Source: Ramlibacter aurantiacus (GTDB lineage Bacteria > Pseudomonadota > Gammaproteobacteria > Burkholderiales > Burkholderiaceae_C). From it: a stretch of DNA of 64,000 bases. Made by a program: the position numbers and the translations under genes. Below, in pieces: positions 17,055 through 25,745 of the stretch. The stretch's first letter is position 1; every line of letters starts with the position of its first letter. Where the stretch lies: contig NZ_JAEQNA010000001.1 in the NCBI RefSeq assembly GCF_016722895.1, forward strand, positions 1,302,001-1,366,000. Direction: 5' to 3'. A model generated the notes under the pieces. It worked only from the letters and a program-made list of their open reading frames with translations. It ran no database searches and was not told where the DNA came from.

Positions 17055-17806
17055 GCTACACCCTTCCGCCGCCGGGCGACTGGCACGTCGGGACCTTCGT
17101 CAAGACCACTTCGCCGCAGGTCGTCGAGGTCCTGGGCGGCGCCGGGCTGGACTTCGCCGTGCTCGACGCCGAGCACGCCCCGTACGACCGGGCCGCGCTG
17201 GACCTGTCCTTGCTGGCCGGCCGGGCCGCCCGCCTGCCCCTGTTCGTGCGGGTGCAGGACCGCAGCGCCGCCAGCCTGCTGTCGGTGCTGGACCTGGGGG
17301 CTGCCGGCGTGCTGGTCCCGCACGTGGACAGCGAGCAGGACGCGCGCGAGGTGATCGCGCACTGCCGCTACGTGGACGGCGACCGCGGCTACTCCAGCTC
17401 GCCGCGCGCCGCCGGCTATGGCGCGCTCGGCATGAAGCAGGCGATCGCCCACGGGGACCGCAGCATCGTGATCTGCCAGATCGAAAGCGTGGCGGCGGTG
17501 CAGGACGCGGCGCGCATCGCCGCCGTGCCCGGCGTGGGCGCCGTGTTCATCGGCCGTGCCGACCTGGCGCTGTCCATGGGCATCCACGACGCGCAGGACG
17601 CGCGGGTGCTCGAAGCCACCGAGGGCGTGATTCGCGCGGCGCAGGCCGCCGGCACGCCCGTCGGCATGTTCGTCGGCAGCAGCGCCGAGCGCGAGAAGTA
17701 CCGCGCCCTCGGCGTGCGCTGGTTCATCCAGGGCTCGGACCAGTCCCTGCTGCGCCAGGCGGCGCAGGCGATGGCCCGCCCTCGTACTCCGGAGCAAGCA
17801 GCATGA
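17051..17806 (+). CDS. HpcH/HpaI-type class II pyruvate aldolase
   Basis: 251-aa TIM-barrel aldolase with GTFVKTTSPQVVEVLGGAGL, FAVLDAEHAPYD, a metal-ligand glutamate in CQIESVAAVQ and the aspartate in FIGRADLALSMG, all conserved in HpaI (4-hydroxy-2-oxoheptanedioate aldolase) and related enzymes. It should cleave a 4-hydroxy-2-keto acid to pyruvate plus an aldehyde. Its presence with the FAH-type hydratase suggests hydration followed by aldol cleavage. Overlaps both neighbours by ATGA. Confidence 0.87.
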   Translation: MSYTLPPPGDWHVGTFVKTTSPQVVEVLGGAGLDFAVLDAEHAPYDRAALDLSLLAGRAARLPLFVRVQDRSAASLLSVLDLGAAGVLVPHVDSEQDAREVIAHCRYVDGDRGYSSSPRAAGYGALGMKQAIAHGDRSIVICQIESVAAVQDAARIAAVPGVGAVFIGRADLALSMGIHDAQDARVLEATEGVIRAAQAAGTPVGMFVGSSAEREKYRALGVRWFIQGSDQSLLRQAAQAMARPRTPEQAA

Positions 17807-18654
17807 GCCCTTCTTCCCCCACCCGTCCCGCCTCCGTCGCGCGCTGGCACGACCAGGCGCCGCAGTCCGAAGCGCCGGGCGCCCGCACCTGGGTCGCGCG
17901 CGGCGCCAACTTCGTGGTGGCGCACAGCCAGGCCGCGGACGGCGCGCGCCTGGAGCGCCGCGGCCAGCCCGACGAGTACATGCTGTTCCTGCCCGAGTGC
18001 GGCGCCACCATCGAAGCCGGCGGCGAGCGACTCGAGGTCGGCCCCGAGTCGCTGACCATCGTGCCGCCAGGCGACAGCACGGTCACCGTGCACGGCGGCG
18101 GGCAGGTGGTGCGGCTGTTCTCGCACCAGGCGCAGGACCTGCTGGCGCTGGCCGGCAATGCCGCCGACTACGCCCAGCCCACGCCCGAGGTGGCGCCGCT
18201 GGTGCCCTGGCCCACCCCGGCGGGCGGCTTCCGGCTGCGCAGCTACGAGGTGGCGCGCTACACGCAGGAGGGCAGCAACATGCGCATCTTCCGCAGCACC
18301 AACCTGATGCTCAACGTCATGACGCAGCGCATGGTGGCGCGCGACGTGCACAAGCTCAGCCCGCATTCGCACGCCGACTTCGAGCAGGGCTCGCTGGCGC
18401 TGCGCGGCGACTGGGTCCACCACATGCGCTACCCCTGGGGGCCCGACATGGCGACCTGGCGCGAGGACGAGCACATCGAGGTGGGCAGCCCTTCGCTCAT
18501 CGTGATCCCGCCGAAAGTGGTCCACACCAGCCGCAACGTCAACGACGGCGGCGCCTGGCTGCTGGACATCTTCGCGCCGCCGCGCATGGACTTCTCCAGC
18601 AAGCCCGGCAAGGTGGCCAACGAGAACGACTACCCGCTGCCGCCGGCCGCATGA
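17803..18654 (+). CDS. Bicupin-like protein
   Basis: 283-aa protein of the cupin fold, apparently two cupin halves. The first half has DEYMLFLPECGATIEAGGER and LTIVPPGDSTVTV. The second has HKLSPHSHADFEQGSLALRG, with histidines suited to metal binding, and SLIVIPPKVVHTSRNVNDGG. Possible roles include isomerase, dioxygenase or sugar-acid lyase; no specific enzyme can be named. It is embedded in the operon with ATGA overlaps on both sides, so it probably takes part in the same pathway. Confidence 0.75.
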   Translation: MSPSSPTRPASVARWHDQAPQSEAPGARTWVARGANFVVAHSQAADGARLERRGQPDEYMLFLPECGATIEAGGERLEVGPESLTIVPPGDSTVTVHGGGQVVRLFSHQAQDLLALAGNAADYAQPTPEVAPLVPWPTPAGGFRLRSYEVARYTQEGSNMRIFRSTNLMLNVMTQRMVARDVHKLSPHSHADFEQGSLALRGDWVHHMRYPWGPDMATWREDEHIEVGSPSLIVIPPKVVHTSRNVNDGGAWLLDIFAPPRMDFSSKPGKVANENDYPLPPAA

Positions 18655-19631
18655 AATTCGCCGTCGTCGGCGCCGGGGCGATCGGTGGCTGGCTCGCCGC
18701 CCGGCTGGCGCTGGCGGGTGAAGACGTGAGCGTGATCGCCCGTGGGGCCACGCTGGCGCGCATCGATCGGTGCGGCATCCAGCTGCACTCGGACGGGCGG
18801 AACGCGCTGGCCCGGGTGCGCGTGGCCTCGTCGGCCCAGGCCCTGGGCGCGCAGGACGTCGTGCTGCTGGCGGTGAAAGCCCCGGCGCTGCCCGGCCTCG
18901 CGCCCACCCTGGCCCCGCTGCTGCGAACGGACACGCTGATCCTCCACGCCGGCAACGGCCTGCCCTGGTGGTACTTCCTGCCGCCGGGCCAGCCGTGCTC
19001 GGGACTGCGGCTGCGCGGCGTGGACCCGCAGGGCACGGTCGAGGCCGCCTTGCCGCTGCCGCAGGTGCTGGGCCTGAGCGTGTTCGCGGCCTGCCACTGC
19101 CCGGAACCCGGTGTGGTGCAGCACGACTCGGGCGGCCGGCTGGTGCTGGGCGAGCCGGCCGGCGGCGAGAGCGCGCGCACCCAGCAGCTGGCACTGCGCC
19201 TGCAGCGCGCCGGGCTGGACGCGCTGCCCAGCAGCGACATCCGGCGCGAGATCTGGCTCAAGCTGCTGGGCAATGCCTGCTTCAACCCGGTGAGCCTGCT
19301 CACCGGCGCAACGACGGACGAGATGATCGACCAGCCCCAGCTGCACGCCCTGTTCGTGCAGCTGATGGAGGAGGTCATCGCCATTGGCGGCCGGCTGGGG
19401 CTGCGCCTGCAGGTCGATCCGGCCAGGCGCATCGCGCAGGCCCGCAGCCTGGGCCCTATCCGCACCTCGATGCTGCAGGATCTGCAAACGGGTCGCGCCG
19501 TGGAACTGGATGCCATCGTCGGCACGGTGCTGGAATGCGCCGCCGCCGTCGCCATGCCGGCCCCCACGCTGGCCGGCATCCTGGCCATGGCCCGGCTGCG
19601 CGCGCGTCACGCCGGCTTGCCGGCACTCTGA
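18651..19631 (+). CDS. 2-dehydropantoate 2-reductase-like (ApbA/PanE family) dehydrogenase
   Basis: 326-aa NADP-dependent reductase fold: MKFAVVGAGAIGGWLAARLA at the N-terminus, VVLLAVKAPALPGL, the catalytic lysine region REIWLKLLGNACFNPVSLLTGATTDEM, and a C-terminal helical domain with SMLQDLQTGRAVELDAI. The family is best known from pantothenate synthesis, but copies in catabolic operons probably reduce or oxidise other 2-keto/2-hydroxy acids, and that is likely here. It starts by ATGA overlap with the cupin gene. Confidence 0.83.
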   Translation: MKFAVVGAGAIGGWLAARLALAGEDVSVIARGATLARIDRCGIQLHSDGRNALARVRVASSAQALGAQDVVLLAVKAPALPGLAPTLAPLLRTDTLILHAGNGLPWWYFLPPGQPCSGLRLRGVDPQGTVEAALPLPQVLGLSVFAACHCPEPGVVQHDSGGRLVLGEPAGGESARTQQLALRLQRAGLDALPSSDIRREIWLKLLGNACFNPVSLLTGATTDEMIDQPQLHALFVQLMEEVIAIGGRLGLRLQVDPARRIAQARSLGPIRTSMLQDLQTGRAVELDAIVGTVLECAAAVAMPAPTLAGILAMARLRARHAGLPAL

Positions 19632-19641
19632 GGAGTTGGCC

Positions 19642-20511
19642 ATGCCCATCACCGCCGAGCAGATCACCCAGGTCACCGCGGACCTGTACGAGTGGTCGCT
19701 CAAGAAGGTCCCCGACGACACCAAGGCGGCGCTGGCGCGGGCCGCTCCGCGCGAGCGCAACCCGACCGGCCGCCAGACCCTCGCCATCATGCTCAAGAGC
19801 GCCGACGCCGCCGAGCACAGCGGGCACCTGGTGTGCTCCGACGTCGGCATCCCCACCTACAGCGTGAAGATCGGCACCCGGGTGCGGTTCGACGGACCGG
19901 TCCGCCAGGCCATCGTGGACGGCTTCGCGCGCATGGCCGCGCGCAGCGACCCACCCATTCTCAAGATGGTGACCAACCCGCTCACGCACGAGCGTGGCCA
20001 CGCCGGCAAGGACATGCCCATCGTCAGCTTCGATGTGGTCGACGGCGCCGACTACATGGACATCGTCTGCGCACCGAAAGCCATGGGCACCGGCCGCTGG
20101 GAGGCCGCGCAGATCTTCGTCTACCCGACGCTCGAGCAGATCGAAGCGTTCGTGCTCGACACCGTGCTCCAGTGCGGCTCCCAGGTCTGCCCCCCGATGG
20201 TGGTGGGCGTGGGCATCGGCGGCACCTTCGACCACGCCGCGCGCATGGCCAAGGATGCCGTGCTGCGGCCCTTCGGGCAGGTGAATCCCGAGCCGCTGCT
20301 CGAGGGGATGGAGGCGCGCCTGCTGGCCGCGATCAACGAGCTGGGCTTCGGCCCCATGGGCACCGGTGGCGACACCACGGCCATGGCCGTGCACGCCAAC
20401 TACGCCGCCTCGCATGGCTTCGTGCCGGTGGCGGTCAGCCTGAACTGCTGGATCAACCGCCGCACGCACGCGCGCATCCACGGTGATGGCCGGGTGGAGC
20501 GCATCGAATGA
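19642..20511 (+). CDS. Class I fumarase / L-tartrate dehydratase-type hydro-lyase, alpha subunit
   Basis: 289-aa catalytic subunit of a two-subunit [4Fe-4S] hydro-lyase (TtdA / FumA N-terminal type). Cysteines suited to the cluster are C65 in HLVCSDVG, C178/C183 in LQCGSQVCPP and C269 in LNCWINRRTHAR. The GGTFDHAARMAK and GPMGTGGDTTAMAV motifs are family-typical. It hydrates or dehydrates a dicarboxylate such as fumarate or tartrate; here the substrate is probably a pathway-specific acid. AGGAG lies 9 nt before the ATG. Overlaps the beta subunit by ATGA. Confidence 0.88.
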   Translation: MPITAEQITQVTADLYEWSLKKVPDDTKAALARAAPRERNPTGRQTLAIMLKSADAAEHSGHLVCSDVGIPTYSVKIGTRVRFDGPVRQAIVDGFARMAARSDPPILKMVTNPLTHERGHAGKDMPIVSFDVVDGADYMDIVCAPKAMGTGRWEAAQIFVYPTLEQIEAFVLDTVLQCGSQVCPPMVVGVGIGGTFDHAARMAKDAVLRPFGQVNPEPLLEGMEARLLAAINELGFGPMGTGGDTTAMAVHANYAASHGFVPVAVSLNCWINRRTHARIHGDGRVERIE

Positions 20512-21110
20512 AGCAACTGCATCTGCCGCTCTCGCGCGCCGACGTGGAGGCGCTGGAGCTGGGCGAGCTGGTGCTGCTCAGCGGACAGGCCACCATGAGC
20601 ATCGGCCTGCCCACGCACCAGCGCATGGTGGATCACCTGGACAGCGGCACCGCGCTGCCGGTGGACCTGCGAGATGGCGCCTTCTTCCACCTGAGCTGCT
20701 TCAATCGCGAGCGCCCCGACGGCAGCGCCGAAGCCCTGTACCTCAACCCGACCACCAGCACCCGCTATGACGCCTACATGCCGCGCCTGATCGAAGGCTG
20801 CGGCCTGCGGCTGGTGGGCGGGAAAGGCGGCCTGGGCGATGCCAGCGTGCAGGCCATGCAGCGCCAGGGCTGCGCCTACCTGTCCTTCCTGGGCGGCGGC
20901 TGCACCTTGCTGTCGCAGGCCATCCGGCGCGTGGTGTCGGTGCACTGGACCGAGGCCATCGCCCAGTTCCGCCTGCTCACGCTGGAGCTGTCCGGACTCG
21001 GCCCGGCCACGGTCGCCATCGACGCCCACGGCCGCAGCCTCTACCAGCAGTTGCAGGCGCAGGCGTCGCAGCGGCTGCAGGCGTCGCGGATCAGACCCGC
21101 TCGAGAATGA
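20508..21110 (+). CDS. Class I fumarase / L-tartrate dehydratase-type hydro-lyase, beta subunit
   Basis: 200-aa TtdB/FumA C-terminal-type subunit: LELGELVLLSGQATMSIGLPTHQRM, NPTTSTRYDAYMPRLI, VGGKGGLGD and the GCAYLSFLGGGCTLLSQAI segment. It pairs with the alpha subunit encoded just upstream. It is the last gene of the operon; its stop codon lies 20 nt inside the 3' end of the convergent thiolase gene, so the two catabolic transcripts overlap at their ends. Confidence 0.88.
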   Translation: MKQLHLPLSRADVEALELGELVLLSGQATMSIGLPTHQRMVDHLDSGTALPVDLRDGAFFHLSCFNRERPDGSAEALYLNPTTSTRYDAYMPRLIEGCGLRLVGGKGGLGDASVQAMQRQGCAYLSFLGGGCTLLSQAIRRVVSVHWTEAIAQFRLLTLELSGLGPATVAIDAHGRSLYQQLQAQASQRLQASRIRPARE

Positions 21111-22299
21111 CCGCGATGCCTTGCCCCACGCCGATGCACATGGTGCACAGCGCGTAGCGTCCGCCGCCGCGGTGCAGCTGGTTGACCGCCGTGGTGGCCA
21201 GCCGCGCGCCGCTGGCGCCCAGCGGATGCCCCAGCGCGATCGCGCCGCCGTTGGGGTTGACGCGCGGATCGTCGTCGGCGAGTCCGAGCTGGCGCAGCAC
21301 GGCCAGCCCCTGGGCGGCGAAGGCCTCGTTCAACTCGATCACGTCCAGCTGCCCCAGCGTCATGCCCGCCTGCGCCAGCACCTTCCGCGTGGCCGGTGCC
21401 GGGCCGATTCCCATGATGCGCGGCGCCACGCCGGCGGTGGCCATCGCCACCACCCGTGCGCGCGGCGTGAGGCCGTGGCGCGCGGCCGTGGCCTCGTCGG
21501 CCAGCAGCAGCGCGCAGGCGCCGTCGTTGACGCCGCTGGCGTTGCCGGCGGTCACGCTGCCGTCGGGACGCACCACGCCCCTGAGCTTCGCCAGCGCTTC
21601 GAGCGAGGTCTCGCGCGGGTGCTCGTCCTTGTCCACCACCAGCGCCTCGCCCTTCTTCTGCGGGATGGTCACCGGCGTGATTTCGGCATCGAAGAAGCCG
21701 GCTTTCTGCGCGGCCACGGCCTTCAGCTGCGAAGCCAGGGCCATGCGGTCCTGTGCTTCGCGCTCGATCCCGTAATCCACCGCCACGTTCTCGGCCGTCT
21801 CCGGCATCGAATCCACGCCATGCATCTCCTTCATGAGCTTGTTGACGAAGCGCCAGCCGATGGTGGTGTCGTGGACGGCAGCGGTGCGCGAGAAGGCGCT
21901 CTCGGCCTTGGGCATGACGAACGGTGCGCGGCTCATGCTCTCGACGCCCCCGGCGACCATCAGCCCGGCTTCGCCGGCGCGGATGGCGCGCGCCGCGGTG
22001 CCCACCGCATCCAGGCCCGAACCGCAGAGGCGGTTGACCGTGGCGCCCGGCACGCCGACGGGCAGCCCGGCGAGCAGCGAGGCCATCCGCGCGACGTTGC
22101 GGTTGTCTTCGCCAGCCTGGTTGGCGCAGCCGTAGATCACGTCGGCCACGGCTTCCCAGTCGACCCCGGCGTTGCGCGCCATGAGCGCGCGCAGCGGGAT
22201 GGCAGCCAGGTCGTCGGTGCGTATCGACGACAGGGCGCCGCCGTAGCGGCCGAAGGGCGTGCGCACGGCGTCGCAGATGAAGGCCTGGGGGGTGGTCAT
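21091..22299 (-). CDS. pcaF: 3-oxoadipyl-CoA thiolase
   Basis: 402-aa thiolase that cleaves 3-oxoadipyl-CoA to succinyl-CoA and acetyl-CoA, the last step of the beta-ketoadipate pathway. It has the acyl-accepting cysteine in NRLCGSGLDAV, then NEAFAAQGLAV, GGAIALGHPLGASGAR and the second catalytic cysteine in CTMCIGVGQG. Its position directly after pcaI and pcaJ supports PcaF over a generic acetyl-CoA acetyltransferase. Translation starts 16 nt after the pcaJ stop. Confidence 0.9.
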   Translation of the reverse strand: MTTPQAFICDAVRTPFGRYGGALSSIRTDDLAAIPLRALMARNAGVDWEAVADVIYGCANQAGEDNRNVARMASLLAGLPVGVPGATVNRLCGSGLDAVGTAARAIRAGEAGLMVAGGVESMSRAPFVMPKAESAFSRTAAVHDTTIGWRFVNKLMKEMHGVDSMPETAENVAVDYGIEREAQDRMALASQLKAVAAQKAGFFDAEITPVTIPQKKGEALVVDKDEHPRETSLEALAKLRGVVRPDGSVTAGNASGVNDGACALLLADEATAARHGLTPRARVVAMATAGVAPRIMGIGPAPATRKVLAQAGMTLGQLDVIELNEAFAAQGLAVLRQLGLADDDPRVNPNGGAIALGHPLGASGARLATTAVNQLHRGGGRYALCTMCIGVGQGIAVILERV

Positions 22300-22315
22300 C
22301 GGGTGCTCCTGTGAT

Positions 22316-22960
22316 TCAGCCGGCCAGGATCGGCAGGCGGGTGAGTTGCTCCAGTTCGTCGTGCGACAGGCCGGGAACCGCGTCGATGAGCTTGAGCCCC
22401 CGGGGCGTGCACTCGAACGTCGCGACGTCCGTGTAGACGCGCTTGACGCAGCCCACGCCGGTGAGCGGGTAGTTGCAGCGGGCCACCAGCTTGCTCTCGC
22501 CCTTCCTGGTGAGCAGGTCCATCATCACCCAGGTCTGCTTGGCACCGATCGCCAGGTCCATCGCGCCACCGACGGCGGGGATCGCGTCCTTCTCGCCGGT
22601 ATGCCAGTTGGCGAGGTCGCCGGTGGCCGAGACCTGGAACGCGCCGAGCACGCAGATGTCCAGGTGGCCCCCGCGCATCATGGCGAAGCTGTCGGCATGG
22701 TGGAAATAGGCGCCGCCTGGCAGCAGCGTCACGGGCTGCTTGCCGGCGTTGATGAGGTCGTAGTCCTCCTCGCCCGCGGCGGGCGCCGGCCCCATGCCCA
22801 GGATTCCGTTCTCGCTTTGCAGGATCACTTCCACGTCCGCGCGCAGGTGGTTGGCCACCTGGGTGGGCATGCCGATGCCCAGGTTGACGTAGGCACCGTC
22901 ATGGATGTCCTGCGCCACGCGGCGCGCCAGCTCGTCTTTCGTTCGCTTCGTCCAGCCCAT
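22316..22960 (-). CDS. pcaJ: 3-oxoadipate CoA-transferase, beta subunit
   Basis: 214-aa subunit B of a family I CoA transferase (succinyl-CoA:3-oxoadipate). The catalytic glutamate lies in QSENGILGMGP; VNLGIGMPTQVANHL and GAMDLAIGAKQTWVMMDLL are typical. It forms a complex with the alpha subunit encoded 1 nt upstream. It could also serve other 3-oxoacids (ScoB-like), but the adjacent thiolase and PcaR-like regulator favour 3-oxoadipate. Confidence 0.9.
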   Translation of the reverse strand: MGWTKRTKDELARRVAQDIHDGAYVNLGIGMPTQVANHLRADVEVILQSENGILGMGPAPAAGEEDYDLINAGKQPVTLLPGGAYFHHADSFAMMRGGHLDICVLGAFQVSATGDLANWHTGEKDAIPAVGGAMDLAIGAKQTWVMMDLLTRKGESKLVARCNYPLTGVGCVKRVYTDVATFECTPRGLKLIDAVPGLSHDELEQLTRLPILAG

Positions 22961-22961
22961 C

Positions 22962-23663
22962 TCAACGCTCCTGCTTGAAACCGGCGCCCTGGGTGGGGAC
23001 GCGGGCGACCTGAACCACGCGGCTGACGAAGATGCCCGGTGTGACCACGTGCTCCGGATCCATCGCCCCGAGCTCCACCACCTCGTGCACGCTGGCGATG
23101 GTTTGCCGCGCCGCCATCGCCATCACCGGCCCGAAGTTGCGGGCGGCCTTGCGGTAAGTGAGATTGCCCCAGCGGTCGCCGCGCTCGGCCTTGATCAAGG
23201 CCACGTCGGCGTGGATCGGATGCTCCAGCACATAGTGGCGGCCGGCGATCTCGCGCGTCTCCTTGCCTTCGGCCAGCGGCGTGCCGTAGCCCGTGGGCGT
23301 GAAGAAGGCGCCGATGCCGGCACCCGCGGCCCGGATGCGCTCGGCCAGGTTGCCCTGCGGGACCAGTTCCAGCTCGATGCGGCCGCTGCGGTAGAGGCCG
23401 TCGAACACCTGGCTGTCGGCCTGGCGCGGGAAGCTGCAGATCACCTTGCGCACACGTCCCGCCGCGAGCAGCGCCGCCAGGCCCGTGTCACCGTTGCCCG
23501 CGTTGTTGTTGACCACGGTCAGCTCGCGCGCCCCTTGCTCGATCAATCCGTCGATCAGTTCATTGGGGATGCCGGCCGTGCCGAAGCCGCCGATCATCAC
23601 CGTGGCGCCGTCCGCGACGCCCTCCAGGGCCTGCGCCACCGATGCCACCACCTTGTCGATCAT
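22962..23663 (-). CDS. pcaI: 3-oxoadipate CoA-transferase, alpha subunit
   Basis: 233-aa subunit A of the CoA transferase, opening MIDKVVASVAQALEGVADG. It has the glycine-rich TVMIGGFGTAGIPNELIDGL motif and ELTVVNNNAGNGDTGLAALL. First gene of pcaI-pcaJ-pcaF, divergent from the PcaR-like gene with a 116-nt control gap. The ATG at 23663 follows AGGAGATTGGCG; an alternative start 15 codons upstream would run into the palindrome there. Confidence 0.9.
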   Translation of the reverse strand: MIDKVVASVAQALEGVADGATVMIGGFGTAGIPNELIDGLIEQGARELTVVNNNAGNGDTGLAALLAAGRVRKVICSFPRQADSQVFDGLYRSGRIELELVPQGNLAERIRAAGAGIGAFFTPTGYGTPLAEGKETREIAGRHYVLEHPIHADVALIKAERGDRWGNLTYRKAARNFGPVMAMAARQTIASVHEVVELGAMDPEHVVTPGIFVSRVVQVARVPTQGAGFKQER

Positions 23664-23702
23664 TCGCCAATCTCCTTCACGTCCGATGGCTTGCATCCGC
23701 CC

Positions 23703-23716
23703 AAGCACGCGTGCTT
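23703..23716. promoter_or_regulatory. Perfect 14-bp palindrome AAGCACGCGTGCTT in the pcaI-pcaR gap
   Basis: Exactly self-complementary and placed 40 nt upstream of the pcaI ATG, between it and the GTTCG-type operator. It may be a second regulator's operator. Confidence 0.45.
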
Positions 23717-23724
23717 TAATCTCT

Positions 23725-23751
23725 GTTCGAATTACGAACGTTTGTTCGAAT
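23725..23751. promoter_or_regulatory. PcaR-like operator (GTTCG / CGAAC half-sites)
   Basis: GTTCGAATTACGAAC is a perfect 5-5-5 inverted repeat, followed 4 nt later by another GTTCGAAT, giving three half-sites at about 10-bp intervals. This resembles the known Pseudomonas PcaR operator on pcaIJ (GTTCGATAATCGCAC). It lies between pcaI and the IclR gene at 23780 and probably mediates pca control and autoregulation. Confidence 0.7.
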
Positions 23752-23779
23752 AAAGAATTCTAGACGAGGAGAGATCCGG

Positions 23780-24577
23780 ATGGCAAACCGCGCGTTGACC
23801 GAAGGGCCGCGCCCGGGCGACGGCTATGTGCAGTCCTTCGCCCGGGGGCTGGAAGTGATCCGCTCCTTCAGCGCGGCGGCCCCGCGCCAGACCCTGACCG
23901 AGGTGGCCAGCCGCACCGGGCTCACCCGCGCGGGTGCGCGCCGCATTCTGTTGACGCTGCAGGCCCTGGGCTACGTGCACGGCGATGGCAAGCTGTTCTC
24001 ACTGACGCCTCGCATCCTCGACCTGGGGTTCGCCTACCTGTCCTCCATGCCGATCTGGAACCTGGCGGAGCCGGTGATGGAGGCCCTGGTGGAGGAAGTC
24101 AAGGAGTCCTGCTCGGCCGCCGTGCTGGAAGGCACCGACATCGTCTACGTCCTGCGCGTGCCCACCCGCAAGATCATGAGCATCGGGCTCGGCGTGGGCT
24201 CGCGCCTGCCGGCCTACTGCACGTCGATGGGCCGCATGCTCCTGGCCGGTTTGCCGGACGAGGACGTGGCGCGGCTGCTCGCCAGCACCGACCTGCGCGC
24301 CTGCACCCGCCACACCATCACCGATGCGGCCGCACTGCTGGCCCGGGTGCGGCAGGCGCGCAGGCAGGGTTGGTGCCTGGTCAACCAGGAGCTCGAGGAA
24401 GGGCTGGTCTCGATGGCCGCGCCGGTGGTGAACGGGGCTGGACAGTTCGTCGCCGCGCTCAACATCAGCGGCCAGGCGAACCGGACCACGCCCCGGCAGA
24501 TGCAGGAGCTGCTGTTGCCGCCCTTGCTCGCCGCGGCAGCGGAAGTCTCGCGCAGGGTCTCGCGCAGCCCCCAGTGA
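23780..24577 (+). CDS. pcaR: IclR-family regulator, PcaR/PobR-like
   Basis: 265-aa regulator. The DNA-binding part (YVQSFARGLEVIRSFSAAAP, LTEVASRTGLTRAGARRILLTLQALGYV) is the close-knit PcaR/PcaU/PobR pattern, followed by an effector domain (SCSAAVLEGTDIVYVLRVPTRKIMS, GRMLLAGLPDEDVARLL, GLVSMAAPVVNGAGQFVAALNISGQ). It is divergent from pcaIJF and the operator in between matches the PcaR type, so it most likely activates these genes in response to beta-ketoadipate. The name is by context and similarity. Confidence 0.85.
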   Translation: MANRALTEGPRPGDGYVQSFARGLEVIRSFSAAAPRQTLTEVASRTGLTRAGARRILLTLQALGYVHGDGKLFSLTPRILDLGFAYLSSMPIWNLAEPVMEALVEEVKESCSAAVLEGTDIVYVLRVPTRKIMSIGLGVGSRLPAYCTSMGRMLLAGLPDEDVARLLASTDLRACTRHTITDAAALLARVRQARRQGWCLVNQELEEGLVSMAAPVVNGAGQFVAALNISGQANRTTPRQMQELLLPPLLAAAAEVSRRVSRSPQ

Positions 24578-24605
24578 CAGCGGCTACCAGCGACAACGGC
24601 CGGGG

Positions 24606-25745
24606 TCATCCAGCGCAGGCCGGCAGCCGCACCACGAAGCTCGCTCCCTGGCCGGGGCCTTCGCTGTGGGCTTCGACGGTGCCGCCGTGCAACTCCACCA
24701 GCTGCCTGACCAGCGCCAGGCCGATGCCCAGTCCCCCTTGGCGCAGGCCCGTCCCCTCCTGCTCCTGGGAAAACAGGTCGAACACCCGATCCAGCGCCGC
24801 CCGGCTCAGGCCGATGCCATCGTCCGCCACGCACAGCACCGCGCGCGGTCCCGATTCCTCCAGCCGCACCTCCACCCGACCCTGGACCGGCGTGTACTTG
24901 GAGGCGTTCGTCAGCAGGTTCACCAGCACCCGCCGCAGCTTGAGCGCATCGCCCATGACCTGCACCGGCCGTTCGGGCAGCAGCACCGACGCCACCTGCT
25001 GGCGCTCCTGCAGCGCCGGGGCGCAGGTGTCGAGCGCGTCGCGCACCACGGCCTGCAACACCACCGGCTCGCAGCGCGCCAGCACGGCGCTGCCCAGCTT
25101 GATGCGGGCCACGTCGGACAGCTCGTCCACCAGGGCACCCAGGCCGCTCGCCTGCCGCTGGACGATCCGCAGCATGCGGCCCACCAGGGGCTCGCGCGCG
25201 ACCTGCGCACGGGCCAGCACGTCGACCGCGCCGCGGATGGCGCCCAGCGGGCTCAGGAGCTCGTGGACCAGCTTGGACAGGAAGATGTCCTGGTTTTTCT
25301 CGGCGATGCGGTGGGCCTCGGCCATGCGGTGCAGCTCCGTCACGTCGTGCGCCTGGAAGAAGATGCCGGCCATCGCGCCACGCTGGTCGAACACCGGCTG
25401 CATCACGAAGTCCACGAACATCTCGCGCGCATTGGGCTTGTGGGTGCCGATGCGCACGCGCATGTGCTTGCCCACGTAGGGCTCGCCGGTCGCCCAGACC
25501 CGCTCGATCAGTTCCTCGAAGCCCTGGCCGCGCACGCCCGAGAGCACGTCGAAGGCCGGCCGGCCCTTGATCTGCACGACGGGCAGGCCCAGGAAGTCGC
25601 TGTAGGCGTCATTGACGAACTCGAAAACGTGCGAGCGCCCCATGACCAGGGCCACGAAGCCCGGGGCGTGGCGCAGGCACTGCGCAAGCACGCCAGGAAT
25701 GTCGGCGGTGTTCCTGGAGCCGAGGCTGGGGCTGTCGGTCTGCAT
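24606..25745 (-). CDS. PAS-domain sensor histidine kinase (soluble, orphan)
   Basis: 379-aa kinase without membrane segments. A PAS domain covers roughly residues 20-140 (VFEFVNDAYSDFLGLP, QAHDVTEL). The HisKA phospho-acceptor is H161 in KLVHELLSPLGAIRG, and the ATPase domain has NLLTNASKYT (N box), VADDGIGLS (G1) and GGLGIGLALVRQLVELHGG (G2). No response regulator lies beside it. It follows recD on the same strand after 102 nt; a functional link is unlikely. Signal unknown. Confidence 0.85.
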   Translation of the reverse strand: MQTDSPSLGSRNTADIPGVLAQCLRHAPGFVALVMGRSHVFEFVNDAYSDFLGLPVVQIKGRPAFDVLSGVRGQGFEELIERVWATGEPYVGKHMRVRIGTHKPNAREMFVDFVMQPVFDQRGAMAGIFFQAHDVTELHRMAEAHRIAEKNQDIFLSKLVHELLSPLGAIRGAVDVLARAQVAREPLVGRMLRIVQRQASGLGALVDELSDVARIKLGSAVLARCEPVVLQAVVRDALDTCAPALQERQQVASVLLPERPVQVMGDALKLRRVLVNLLTNASKYTPVQGRVEVRLEESGPRAVLCVADDGIGLSRAALDRVFDLFSQEQEGTGLRQGGLGIGLALVRQLVELHGGTVEAHSEGPGQGASFVVRLPACAG

